From Hyphomicrobiales bacterium (GTDB lineage: Bacteria > Pseudomonadota > Alphaproteobacteria > Rhodospirillales > JACKKN01): a stretch of DNA of 64,000 nt. The position numbers and the translations under genes are program-made. The stretch lies in contig JACKKN010000010.1 in the NCBI GenBank assembly GCA_024236415.1, positions 62,001 through 126,000 on the forward strand. Reading direction: 5' to 3'. The first letter of the stretch is position 1, and every line of letters begins with the position of its first letter. Below the pieces are notes generated by a model. The model worked only from the letters and a program-made list of their open reading frames with translations. It made no database searches and was not told the DNA's origin. Shown in pieces: positions 14,286 through 23,475 of the stretch.

Positions 14286-17200
14286 TCAGAGCGACACGTC
14301 GACCCGCGGCAGGCCCGTGTCCTTGGCGTCGAACAGGGCCCGGCATTCGGAAACACGCTCGGCCGGGACCTTGTGCTCCTCGACCAGGTAGCGCTTGACC
14401 GCCCGGGTCCGCGCCACCGCCAGGGCCTCCATGGCCACGGTGGCCTCCTTTTCCAGGGCGGCGCGGGTGGCGGCGTCGACCTCCGCCACCGGGGCCGGCT
14501 GTTCGGGCTTCTTGCCGTCCTTGGCGGCCTTTGCCTGCTGTGCGTCGATGGCCTTCTGCAGCTCCACCTTCTTGGCCGCCAGCAGCGCGTCCATCTTGAC
14601 GTTGATGTCCCCGGCCGTGGCGCGGCCGCACATCTGCACGCCCAGCTTGGGCCGCTCCTCCATCAGGTGGGCCAGGTTGTCGGCGAAGGTCGCGCCGCTG
14701 GGCCCCAGCTCGGCCGAGCCGGGATCGAAGCTGACCGGCTTGAAGGCCACCTTGCCGTTGCCGGCCGCCGAGACCAGGGACACCAGGGCCGCCGGCGGGA
14801 ACAGCAGCTTGAAGGCGCCCGTGGCCGCCGCCGCGATGGCCCCGCCCACGGCCTTGCCGATGACCTGACTCAGGTCGAAGTCCGGGTTCTCCAGGTCGCC
14901 CTTGACCGGCACCGAGAACTTGATGCGGCCCTCGGAGTCCTCCAGCAGGCCGACCACCGTCTCCACCGGCATGCCGACGCTGGCCGACAGGCGCTTCTGG
15001 TCCTCGGGAGACAGGGGCGAGAATTTCAGGCCCAGCACGTCCAGGTTGACCTTGGCGTCCAGCTTGCCGGACTCGGCCTTGCCGGTGCCGTCGGCGCTGA
15101 GGCGCCCGCTTTCCAGGTTCATGCCCACGGCCTGGGCGGCATAGGGCGACACCGGGAACAGCTCCAGGGCCTGGATGCCGCCGGCCAGGTCGAAGGACGG
15201 CTTGTCGCCGAAGGCCGCCACCCAGCCGTCCACCTTCAGCTTGGTGAACTCGTTGACGGTGCCGGCCACGGCCAGGGTCGTGCGCTGCGCCGGATCGGTG
15301 GTGTCCAGGTCCTTCACCTCCAGGGTGGTCAGGTCCACCGTGGCGGAAAAGGCCGGGGTCACGGACTCGTCGCGGACCACCACCTTGGCGCCGTCCGCCA
15401 GGGCCAGGCGCCCGACCTTGACCCGCGGCCGCTCGCCGGCCGGTGCGGGCTTCTCCTCCGCCCCGCCGGCCTGGTCCAGCAGCGCCCGGCTGACCGCCGC
15501 GTCGAGGGCGCGCAGCAGCACCTGCGCCACCGTCAGGTCGGCGCCGCCGCGCACCTGGACCCCGGTCACCTCCAGGGCCTTCAGGTCCAGCCGCGCCGCC
15601 TTGCCGTCCGCCACCTTGGCCGCCACCCCGCCCAGGGCGACCCTGGCCAGGTCCACGTCCAGGCTGTCGGCGGCCTTCAGGCCGGCCAGGGAAAGGTCGT
15701 CGACGGCGACCTCGGCGCCACCCAGGGCGCCGCTGGACGCCCGCAGCCCCCTGGCCGCCAGGTCGCCGGCCAGGGTCCAGCCCGGCCCCGCCGCCGTGGC
15801 CTGGAATCCGGCCTCGCCCGATTCCAGCCCGGCCGTGCCGTCGGGCAGGGTCACGGCGGCCCCGCGCAGGGTCGCCTTGCCCTTGGCCTGGGCATCCAGC
15901 CTGCCGCCGGCCAGCACCAGCGCCACCTGCTCCAGCGGCAGGTCCAGGGCCGCCAGGCGGGCGTCCACCGGCGTCTTGGCGGCGACCCCGCTCAGCTTCA
16001 GGCCGACCCGGCCGCTGACCTTGACCGTATCCCCGTCCACCGCCACCGCCAGGGAGTCGAGCGGCGCCTCGCCGCTTTCCACCGTCGCCTCGACCGGTTC
16101 GCTGACGGCCAAGTCGCGCAGGACCACCGCGCCCCCGGTGGCCAGGTCCAGGGCGCCGCCCTTCAACGTGACGCGGGTGGACCCGAGGGGGATTTCCAGG
16201 CCGCCCAGGGTGGCCGCCGCGGGTCCGGTCAGGGTCAGCCCCTGCATGGCCACCGTGGGCTGGGCGGTGGCGGTCAGGTCGCCGCCCAGGGCGCCCTCGG
16301 CCGCCAGGCCGGCCAGGGCGACCCGCAGGCGGGTGACCGAGGCCGCCAGGTCCGGCCCCTGGTCGAGGCCGGCGCCGGTCCCTTCCAGGGTCACGTCGCC
16401 GGTCGCCTTGACGCGGTCGTCGGGGGACAGGTGCGTGACCACGTCCACCGTCACCTTGCCGTCCCCCAGGGTGACGGTGCCCAGGCCGTCGGCGGCCAGG
16501 TCCAGTCCGGTCAGGGACACCTCGCCCCTGGTGCCCATGTCCACGGCGCCGTCGGGGAAGACCTCCAGGTGGCGGGTCATGCGGGCCTCCACCACCCCGG
16601 CGCCCCGCGCCAGCCCCAGGGGCCCGGTCAGCTTCTCGACCTTGGCCAGTTCCAGTTCCGCCACCTGCTCCTCCACGTCGACGACGATGCGGTCGGCGAA
16701 CGGGCGGGCGGTGCCGCGCAGGGCCAGGGCGATGCCGTTGAACCGGCCGCGCAGGTCGAAGGAGCCCGGACTGTCCGGCTCCCAGGTGCGGAAGCCGGCC
16801 AGGCTCAGGGACGCCAGCTCGACGGCCCCGGTGCGGCCCTGGGCGTCGGCGTACAGCAGCCGGCTGTCGCGCAGTTCCAGGCTGTCCAGCCCGGCCTGCC
16901 AGGCCAGGGGCACGGCGGGCGCCGCCGGCTCGGGCCCCGGCGCCGGCAGGAATGCGGCCAGGGGCGTGCCGTTGATGGCGAAGGCGCCGTCGGCGGCACG
17001 GGTGATGGCGATGTCGACGCCGGTGATGATCACCTTCTGCACGAACACGCGCTTGCTGAACAGGGCCGACAGGTCGTAGGCCAGGATGAACTTCTCCAGG
17101 CGCAGGGGTTCGGCCCCGTCCCGGTCCAGGCGCACCGGCCCCAGGGTGACTTCGCTGTTCCACAGGTCGATGTCCAGGGTCTGGAACCCCACCGGGCGCA

Positions 17201-17396
17201 GGCCCATGGGTTCCAGCTCGCGGTCGACCAGGTAGTGGGCCAGGGAGTTGGGCAGCACGAAGACCGCCACCACGAACAGGGCGCCCAGCACCCCGGCCAC
17301 CATCGCCGTGATGCCCAGGCGCCGGGGCCAGCGGGACCCGCCGCCGCCCGCCGCGCCGTTCCGCACCGTTCCGTCCGCGCTGTCGTCCGTCGCCAT
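14286..17396 (-). CDS. Large AsmA-like / DUF748 envelope protein
   Basis: A 1036-residue protein. One N-terminal transmembrane segment (about residues 29-50, ITAMVAGVLGALFVVAVFVLPNSL) is followed by a long repetitive beta-rich periplasmic region of the AsmA/DUF748 type (for example FQTLDIDLWNSEVTLGPVRLD; many VTLKGGALDLATGG-like repeats). The C-terminal part FDPGSAELGPSGATFADNLAHLMEERPKLGVQMCGRAT plus a KRYLVEEHKVPAERV segment recalls the OmpA-like ends of DUF748 proteins. Such proteins are bridge-like and implicated in lipid transport or outer-membrane homeostasis. ATG 17396 gives the membrane anchor a normal position. It is divergent from the Clp-like gene with a 134-base shared promoter region. 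Confidence 0.82.
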   Translation of the reverse strand: MATDDSADGTVRNGAAGGGGSRWPRRLGITAMVAGVLGALFVVAVFVLPNSLAHYLVDRELEPMGLRPVGFQTLDIDLWNSEVTLGPVRLDRDGAEPLRLEKFILAYDLSALFSKRVFVQKVIITGVDIAITRAADGAFAINGTPLAAFLPAPGPEPAAPAVPLAWQAGLDSLELRDSRLLYADAQGRTGAVELASLSLAGFRTWEPDSPGSFDLRGRFNGIALALRGTARPFADRIVVDVEEQVAELELAKVEKLTGPLGLARGAGVVEARMTRHLEVFPDGAVDMGTRGEVSLTGLDLAADGLGTVTLGDGKVTVDVVTHLSPDDRVKATGDVTLEGTGAGLDQGPDLAASVTRLRVALAGLAAEGALGGDLTATAQPTVAMQGLTLTGPAAATLGGLEIPLGSTRVTLKGGALDLATGGAVVLRDLAVSEPVEATVESGEAPLDSLAVAVDGDTVKVSGRVGLKLSGVAAKTPVDARLAALDLPLEQVALVLAGGRLDAQAKGKATLRGAAVTLPDGTAGLESGEAGFQATAAGPGWTLAGDLAARGLRASSGALGGAEVAVDDLSLAGLKAADSLDVDLARVALGGVAAKVADGKAARLDLKALEVTGVQVRGGADLTVAQVLLRALDAAVSRALLDQAGGAEEKPAPAGERPRVKVGRLALADGAKVVVRDESVTPAFSATVDLTTLEVKDLDTTDPAQRTTLAVAGTVNEFTKLKVDGWVAAFGDKPSFDLAGGIQALELFPVSPYAAQAVGMNLESGRLSADGTGKAESGKLDAKVNLDVLGLKFSPLSPEDQKRLSASVGMPVETVVGLLEDSEGRIKFSVPVKGDLENPDFDLSQVIGKAVGGAIAAAATGAFKLLFPPAALVSLVSAAGNGKVAFKPVSFDPGSAELGPSGATFADNLAHLMEERPKLGVQMCGRATAGDINVKMDALLAAKKVELQKAIDAQQAKAAKDGKKPEQPAPVAEVDAATRAALEKEATVAMEALAVARTRAVKRYLVEEHKVPAERVSECRALFDAKDTGLPRVDVSL

Positions 17397-17530
17397 GGCC
17401 TGTGTTCCATTCCGTGTCGTTGTCGTCGGGGCATCCAGTCTAGAAGCCGCGCGCCGCCAATTCCAGGTTGTGAACGGCGGCCGGCCGGTTGGCAATTGCA
17501 TTGCAGCGGCGGCCCGCCCATCATGCCGCC

Positions 17531-20500
17531 ATGGACGAGCTTGGCCCCTTCATCGTCTTCGCCGTGATGGTCTTGCTGGTGGCGGTGCCCCTGTGGCGGC
17601 GGTTCCGCCGCCGGACGCCCGCGAACGCGCCCGCCCAGGACCAGACTCCGGCGGACCCGGCCGCGGAGGCGACGCCCGCGGAACGGGTCACCACCCTGGC
17701 CGCCCGGGCCAGGGATTTCTTCCACGACAGCGACCACCCGTCCGAAATGCTGACCAACGACAGCTTCACCGCGGCGGTGGACCTGCTGTCACGGGCCGAC
17801 GACTTTTCCGCCGAGAATCTGGCCGGCTACCTGCGCGGCGGCAACATGGTGATGGCCTGCATGGCCTCGGCCGCCCTGCATCGGCACCCGGACGCCGGCC
17901 GGATCTGGCGCCAGGCCCTGGAGGCCCTGCCCAACCTGGGGGCCTGGCAGTTCCACTTCCTGCTGCCCTACCTGGCCCAGGCGGCGCCGTCCGGCGAGGC
18001 GGTGATCGGCCGCGCCCTGGTGCTGATCGCCAACGACCTGTCGCACCCCATGAACCAGGCCCTGGCGGTGGAGTTCATCCGCGCCCGCCAGGCGCGCGGC
18101 GAGCCCCTGCGCCTCGGCGCCGCCCTGGACGGGCTGGACCGGCCGACCCTGGCCACCCTGCGCGAATTCCTGGTCATCGCCGGCGGGACCGTCGCCAGGC
18201 CGCTGGTGGAGGAGATCGACGCCGTGAACAAGGCCTTCGTGGACAAGGACTACCTGAACACCGTCGGCAAGGTCTGGGACGGCGACCGGCGCAAGGCCGC
18301 CGACGACGTCATCGTCCACCCGGCCCTGGACGAGGCCTACAACGACCTGATCGGCTTCGCCCTGGTGACGCCGCCGCGCTCGCTGCTGCTGGTGGGCGAG
18401 GCCGGGGTCGGCAAGACCGCCCTGCTGGAATCCCTGACCGCGCGCCTGTACGACGACGGCTGGACCGTGTTCGAGGTCGGCCAGGCCGAGATCGTCGCCG
18501 GCCAGGCCTACCTGGGCGAACTGGAAGAGCGGCTGGGGCGCCTGGTGCGCGAGGCCGGGGCCGGCCAGCGCGTGGTCTGGCGCATCCCCGACCTGCCCAA
18601 CCTGGTCTATGCCGGGGTGCACAAGTTCAGCCCCGTCAGCGCGCTGGACACCCTGCTGCCGGCCATCGACGGCGGCGAAATCCTGGTCCTGTCCGAGGCC
18701 ACGCCCCAGACCTGGGAACAGTTGCAGCTTTCCCGCCCGCGCATCTCGGGCGCCTTCGCCGTGCACCGCATGGCCGCCCTGCCCGACGCCGCCGCCAAGG
18801 ACCTGGCGGCCGAGTGGCTGCGCCGCTGGACCCAGCCGCCGGCGGACACCGCCACCCTGCTGGACGAGACCTGGGAACTGGCGCAGCAGTACCTGGGCGA
18901 CCGCGCGGCGCCGGGCAACCTGCTGGAGCTGCTGGGCCTGGCGCTGGAACAGGTCGAGGCCGACGAGCGCGGCCTGTACCCGACCCTGGTGTTGGACGAT
19001 GTGTACCTGGCCCTGGCCAAGGTGACGGGCCTGCCGGCGACCCTGCTGGACGACCGCCAGCGCCTGGACCTGGACGACCTGCGCGGCCACTTCGAGCGCC
19101 AGGTCAAGGGCCAGGACGAGGCCATCGACGCCCTGGTCGAGCGGGTCGCCCTGTTGAAGGCGGGGCTGACCGACCCCACCCGGCCGGCCGGGGTGTTCCT
19201 GTTCGCCGGCCCCACCGGCACCGGCAAGACCGAGATCGCCAAGACCCTGGCCGAGTGGCTGTTCGGCTCGGAGCACCGGCTGGTGCGCCTGGACATGAGC
19301 GAGCTGCAGACCCCCGAGAGCCTGGACCGCCTGCTGGGCAGCTACGACGGCGGGTCCAGCGGCGCCCTGGTGGACGAGATCCGCGAGCATCCCTTCTCGG
19401 TGATCCTGCTGGACGAGTTCGAGAAGGCCCACCCGCGCATCTGGGACCTGTTCCTGCAGGTGTTCGACGACGGCCGGCTGACCGACCGCCGCGGCCGCAC
19501 CGCCGACTTCCGCCACGCCATCATCATCCTGACCTCCAACCTCGGCGCGGTGATCCCCACCGGCGTGTCGCTGGGCTTCCGCCAGGACAGCCCCGGCTTC
19601 GACACCGGCGCCGTGCACAAGGCCGTCGAGGAGGCTTTCCGCAAGGAGTTCGTCAACCGCCTGGACCGGGTGGTGGTGTTCCGCCCGCTCAGCCGCGACA
19701 CCATGCGCGAGATCCTGGAAAAGGAGCTGCACGCGGTGCTGCGCCGGCGCGGCTTCCGCTCCAAGGCCTGGGCCGTGGAGTGGGACGACTCGGCCATCGA
19801 CTTCCTGCTGTCCCGGGGCTTCACGCCGGATCTGGGCGCGCGCCCCCTGAAGCGGGCCGTGGAACGCTATTTCCTGGCCCCCCTGGCCATGACCATCGTC
19901 GCCCACCGGGCACCCGAGGGCGAGCAGTTCCTGTTCGTCACCGGCGGTGCCCGGGGAATCGACGTGCGCTTCGTCGACCCCGACGCGCCCGAGGACGAGG
20001 CGGCGGACAGGGCGCTGGACGACTCGGACCTGGACGCCGGCGACATCCCCCTGACCCCGGCGGCCATCGCCCTGCGTCCGCGCGGCCTGCCCGAGGAGAT
20101 GGCGGTCCTGCGCGCGCGGCTGGAAGAGATGGAGGCGGCCGTCCAGGAGCCCGACTGGACGGCGCGCAAGGCGGCCGCCCTGGCGGCCATGGAGGCGCCG
20201 GGATTCTGGCAGTCGGATGACCGCTTCGCCCTGCTGACCCGGACCGAGTACCAGGACCGGGTGGAATACGCCCTCGGCCGGGCCCGGGCCCTGCTGGGGC
20301 GGTTGCAGCGCGGCTCGCGGTCGGGCCGCTCGCCGCAGGAGATGCTGGGCACCCTGGGGCAGAACCTGTACCTGCTGCAACATGCCTGCGCCGACGTCCG
20401 CGACGGCCGCCCCACCGAGGCCTACCTGGCCGTGGACTCGGGGCCCGACATGGCCTCGGACGGGGCCGGGGCCGCGGCCTTCGCCGAACAGATCGGCGCC

Positions 20501-20926
20501 ATGTACCAGGCCTGGGCCCAGAAGCGGCGCATGCGCGCCGAGGTCCTGGCCGGCCCCACCGACCCCGGCGAGGGCCGCTACCGCCTGGTCATGTCGGTCA
20601 CGGGTTTCGCCGCCTACGCCATCCTGGCGCCCGAGGCCGGCCTGCACGTGCTGGAGGTTCCGGGCGCCCAGAAGGGCAAGTTCGAGCGGGTGGGCGCCTT
20701 CGTCGCGGTGGCGCCCCAGGACGGCCGGCCGCCGCCGGGCAAGCGCAAGTCCCGCCTGGGGGCCGCCGAACGGGCCCTGGAGGAGGCCGCCTGCGACCGC
20801 GGCCGGATCGTGCGCCGCTACCGCCGCGAACCGTCGCCCCTGGTGCGCGACACGGCGCGGGACTGGCGCACGGGCCGCATCGAACGGGTGCTGGGCGGGG
20901 ACTTCGACCTGTTCGGCGGGGAATAG
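17531..20926 (+). CDS. Membrane-anchored Clp-like double AAA+ ATPase fused to a release-factor-2-like domain
   Basis: A 1131-residue protein with an unusual architecture. Residues about 5-22 form a transmembrane anchor, and 50-280 are helical. AAA+ module 1 has Walker A GEAGVGKT (289-296), but the Walker B position reads VVWRIPDL (348-355) without the DE pair. AAA+ module 2 is intact: Walker A GPTGTGKT (560-567), Walker B LLDEFEKAH (Asp628-Glu629), sensor TSN, Arg finger in EFVNRLD (Arg710), GARPLKRAVE sensor 2. A loop SLGFRQD (Leu681-Phe683) falls where ClpA/ClpC carry the ClpP-docking IGL/VGF loop. From about residue 853 the sequence follows RF2: coiled N-domain (APGFWQSDDR), PCRF-like TEAYLAVDSG...YAILAPEAGLHVLEVPG, and the RF2 C-terminal pattern RRYRREPSPLVRDTARDWRTGRIERVLGGDFDLF. 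The SPF and GGQ segments are absent. A membrane-tethered unfoldase with a ribosome-like docking domain is the inference; the function is unknown. Confidence 0.8.
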   Translation: MDELGPFIVFAVMVLLVAVPLWRRFRRRTPANAPAQDQTPADPAAEATPAERVTTLAARARDFFHDSDHPSEMLTNDSFTAAVDLLSRADDFSAENLAGYLRGGNMVMACMASAALHRHPDAGRIWRQALEALPNLGAWQFHFLLPYLAQAAPSGEAVIGRALVLIANDLSHPMNQALAVEFIRARQARGEPLRLGAALDGLDRPTLATLREFLVIAGGTVARPLVEEIDAVNKAFVDKDYLNTVGKVWDGDRRKAADDVIVHPALDEAYNDLIGFALVTPPRSLLLVGEAGVGKTALLESLTARLYDDGWTVFEVGQAEIVAGQAYLGELEERLGRLVREAGAGQRVVWRIPDLPNLVYAGVHKFSPVSALDTLLPAIDGGEILVLSEATPQTWEQLQLSRPRISGAFAVHRMAALPDAAAKDLAAEWLRRWTQPPADTATLLDETWELAQQYLGDRAAPGNLLELLGLALEQVEADERGLYPTLVLDDVYLALAKVTGLPATLLDDRQRLDLDDLRGHFERQVKGQDEAIDALVERVALLKAGLTDPTRPAGVFLFAGPTGTGKTEIAKTLAEWLFGSEHRLVRLDMSELQTPESLDRLLGSYDGGSSGALVDEIREHPFSVILLDEFEKAHPRIWDLFLQVFDDGRLTDRRGRTADFRHAIIILTSNLGAVIPTGVSLGFRQDSPGFDTGAVHKAVEEAFRKEFVNRLDRVVVFRPLSRDTMREILEKELHAVLRRRGFRSKAWAVEWDDSAIDFLLSRGFTPDLGARPLKRAVERYFLAPLAMTIVAHRAPEGEQFLFVTGGARGIDVRFVDPDAPEDEAADRALDDSDLDAGDIPLTPAAIALRPRGLPEEMAVLRARLEEMEAAVQEPDWTARKAAALAAMEAPGFWQSDDRFALLTRTEYQDRVEYALGRARALLGRLQRGSRSGRSPQEMLGTLGQNLYLLQHACADVRDGRPTEAYLAVDSGPDMASDGAGAAAFAEQIGAMYQAWAQKRRMRAEVLAGPTDPGEGRYRLVMSVTGFAAYAILAPEAGLHVLEVPGAQKGKFERVGAFVAVAPQDGRPPPGKRKSRLGAAERALEEAACDRGRIVRRYRREPSPLVRDTARDWRTGRIERVLGGDFDLFGGE

Positions 20927-20949
20927 GGCCAGGCCCCGGCGGGGCTGCC

Positions 20950-21696
20950 TCAGCCGGCGAACACGCGCTCCAGGTCCACCTCGTCCCCCACTCCGCTTAG
21001 GTCCAGGCTGGCCTCGATGTGGTCCAGGTGGGCGACCATCAGGCGGGACGCCTTGTCGACATTCTTGTCGCCAATCGCATCGACGATCTGCGCATGCTCG
21101 TCGTCGCGGCAGGCGTCGGTGGTGGGGGCGTCGTACAGGGCGATGATCAGGCAGGTCAGGGACGTCAGCTCGCGCATGGTGCGGGCCATGATGTCGTTGC
21201 CGGCGACCTCGGCCAGCAAATTGTGAAACTCGCCCGACAGGCGAATCACCGCCGGCTTGTCGTTGCGCACCCGGGCGTCGTGCTCTTCGGCCAGGTGGCC
21301 CTGCAGGCGGCGCAGCTTGGCCGGGTTCAGGTCGCGGATCAGGCGGGCGACCACGCCGGGCTCCACCAGGCGGCGCATCTCGAAGATGTCGCGCGCCTGT
21401 TCGGGTGTGGGGCGCGCCACCCGGGCGCCGCGCTGGGGCACAAGTTCGACCACCCCCTCGTGGGCCAGGCGCGCCAGCACCTCGCGGATTCGCGCCCGGC
21501 TGACGCCGAAGATCCTGGCCATGCGGTCCTCGCCCAGCTTGGTGCCTGGCGGCAGCCGGTGTTCCAGGATCGCCACGTAGATGCGCTCGTAGACGTCCTC
21601 GGGCCCGGGGGCCCCGCCGGCCTTGGGCTGCGCGGGCCGCAGGTGGGCCTGCGGGCGGGATTGGGACGGAATGGATTCCACGGTCTGCTGGGTCAT
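20950..21696 (-). CDS. GntR-family regulator, FCD (FadR C-terminal) type
   Basis: A 248-residue regulator. A disordered N-terminus (1-32) precedes the GntR winged helix (VYERIYVAILEHRLPPGTKLGEDRMARIFGVSRARIREVLARLAHEGVVELVPQRGARVA). The all-helical FCD effector domain follows, with its metal-ligand pattern (EMRRLVEP, SGEFHNLLAEVAGN, DEHAQIVDAI, MVAHLDHIEASL). It is transcribed away from the hydantoin/dihydropyrimidine operon and probably controls it, with an acid or ureido intermediate as effector. No good Shine-Dalgarno is visible before ATG 21696. Confidence 0.9.
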   Translation of the reverse strand: MTQQTVESIPSQSRPQAHLRPAQPKAGGAPGPEDVYERIYVAILEHRLPPGTKLGEDRMARIFGVSRARIREVLARLAHEGVVELVPQRGARVARPTPEQARDIFEMRRLVEPGVVARLIRDLNPAKLRRLQGHLAEEHDARVRNDKPAVIRLSGEFHNLLAEVAGNDIMARTMRELTSLTCLIIALYDAPTTDACRDDEHAQIVDAIGDKNVDKASRLMVAHLDHIEASLDLSGVGDEVDLERVFAG

Positions 21697-21843
21697 GGGT
21701 GCGGTGTCTTCTGACGTTTTCCTCGGGGACGATTTGGGGCCGGCCTCTGCGGGCCGGGCGGCGCCAATCCTAATCCTTTTCCCCGGTGCGGTCGAACCAA
21801 ACCTGCCACATGCGGAAAAAATGTCAACAATTGCCCAAAAAAT

Positions 21844-21877
21844 ATGTAGACAAAATTGTTGAACATATTGTAGGCAA
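21844..21877. promoter_or_regulatory. Candidate GntR operator pair
   Basis: In the AT-rich divergent region two similar 10-mers, ATGTAGACAA (21844-21853) and TTGTAGGCAA (21868-21877), are spaced by 24 bases. They resemble the TTGTnnACAA type of site used by FCD regulators and lie between the GntR gene and the amidohydrolase start. Confidence 0.4.
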
Positions 21878-21965
21878 TTAACCAACAACAAATTCGACGA
21901 CAGGGAAGACGGCACGCCATGGGGAAACCTCAGCCGCCAATCCAGACCACCGGACGCCCCCGCCC

Positions 21966-23390
21966 GTGAGCGGCGCGGCCCTGGACCTGGTGATCCGCAA
22001 CGCCCGCGTGGCCACGGCGGCGGACGTGTTCACCGCCGACATCGGCATCGCCGGCGGGCGCATCGCCCTGCTGGGCGGCGGCCTGCCGGCCGGCGCGGCG
22101 GAACTGGACGCCGCCGGCCGCACCGTGACCCCGGGCGGGGTCGACAGCCACTGCCACCTGGACCAGCCCATTCCGGCGCCCATGCGCATGGCCGACGATT
22201 TCGAGACCGGCACCCGCTCGGCCGCCTGCGGCGGCACCACCACGGTGATCCCCTTCGCCGCCCAGGCCAAGGGCGAGAGCCTGGTGGCGGCGGTCGAGGA
22301 CTACCACCGCCGCGCCGCCGGCCGGGCGGCCGTCGACTACGCCTTCCACCTGATCGTCAGCGACCCCACGCCCCGGGTCCTGGCCGACGAGCTGCCGGGC
22401 CTGATCCGCGACGGCTACACGTCGTTCAAGATCTACCTCACCTACGACGACCTGAAACTGACCGACGGCCAGGTGCTGGACGTGCTGGCCGTGGCCCGCG
22501 CCCACGGCGCCATGACCATGGTCCACGCCGAGAACGCCGACTGCATCGCCTGGCTGACCAAGCGCCTGGTGGAGGCCGGCCAGACGGCGCCCCGGTTCCA
22601 CGCCGCCTCGCGCCCCATGGTGGTCGAGCGCGAGGCCACCCACCGGGCCATCGCCCTCTCGGAGCTGGTGGACGTGCCGATCCTGATCGTCCACGTCTCG
22701 GGCGGCGAGGCGGTGGAGCAGATCCGCTGGGCCCGCGACCGGGGCCTGTCGATCCTGGCCGAGACCTGCCCCCAGTACCTGTTCCTCACCGCCGACGACC
22801 TGGGGCTGGACGACGATTATGCCGGCGCCCGCTGCGTGTGCAGCCCGCCGCCGCGCGACGCCGCCAACCAGGAGGTCATCTGGCGCGGACTGGCCGACGG
22901 CCTGTTCACCGTGTTCTCGTCGGACCACGCGCCGTTCTCCTACGACGACCCGGCGGGCAAGAAGCCCGGCGGCAACGAGGTGAGCTTCGAGCACATCCCC
23001 AACGGCATCCCGGGCCTCGAAACCCGGCTGCCCCTGCTCTATTCCGAGGGCGTCCTGGGCGGGCGCCTGACCGTCAACCGCTTCGTCGAGTTGACCGCCA
23101 CCAACCCGGCCAAGCTCTATGGTCTCTATCCGCGCAAGGGGACCATCGCGATCGGCGCCGACGCCGACCTCGTGATCTGGGAGGAGCGCGACGTCCACGT
23201 CCAGAACGCCAACCTGCACCACGCCGTCGATTACACCCCCTACGAAGGCCGCCGCCTGAAGGCATGGCCCGCCAAGACGATCAGCCGGGGGAAAGTGGTG
23301 TGGGACGGCAAGACCTTCACCGGGCGGCCCGGGGACGGCGAGTTCATCGCCTGTTCCGCGCCGTCCCTCCTGCCCCGGCGGGTCCCGTGA
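21966..23390 (+). CDS. Dihydropyrimidinase / D-hydantoinase family cyclic amidohydrolase
   Basis: A 474-residue amidohydrolase with a binuclear metal centre. Visible ligands are GGVDSHCHLDQP (His62, His64), the carboxylated-lysine region SFKIYLTY (Lys155), MVHAEN, IVHVSGGEAVEQ and VFSSDHAPFS. It opens cyclic ureides (5,6-dihydrouracil or 5-substituted hydantoins) to N-carbamoyl acids. Length and motifs match the D-hydantoinase branch closely. Start GTG 21966 is the only start that keeps the N-terminal beta-strand LVIRNARVATAADV intact. First gene of the operon with a TRAP system, an amidase and a racemase-like protein. Confidence 0.9.
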   Translation: MSGAALDLVIRNARVATAADVFTADIGIAGGRIALLGGGLPAGAAELDAAGRTVTPGGVDSHCHLDQPIPAPMRMADDFETGTRSAACGGTTTVIPFAAQAKGESLVAAVEDYHRRAAGRAAVDYAFHLIVSDPTPRVLADELPGLIRDGYTSFKIYLTYDDLKLTDGQVLDVLAVARAHGAMTMVHAENADCIAWLTKRLVEAGQTAPRFHAASRPMVVEREATHRAIALSELVDVPILIVHVSGGEAVEQIRWARDRGLSILAETCPQYLFLTADDLGLDDDYAGARCVCSPPPRDAANQEVIWRGLADGLFTVFSSDHAPFSYDDPAGKKPGGNEVSFEHIPNGIPGLETRLPLLYSEGVLGGRLTVNRFVELTATNPAKLYGLYPRKGTIAIGADADLVIWEERDVHVQNANLHHAVDYTPYEGRRLKAWPAKTISRGKVVWDGKTFTGRPGDGEFIACSAPSLLPRRVP

Positions 23391-23475
23391 CCGCCCGGGC
23401 GCACCCCCGTCAGGGCCTCCCGCGGTTGCTCAAGAACGTGCGCCGCGCGTCCGCACAGAAACCTGGAGCATGACC

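Noticed and set aside
14373..17567. Very long open frame (over 1000 codons) on the plus strand opposite the DUF748 gene
   Set aside because: It is a GC-rich shadow of the minus-strand gene: its product is low-complexity (Gln, Gly, His, Leu, Arg) with no family similarity, whereas the opposite strand has a membrane anchor and AsmA-like repeats.
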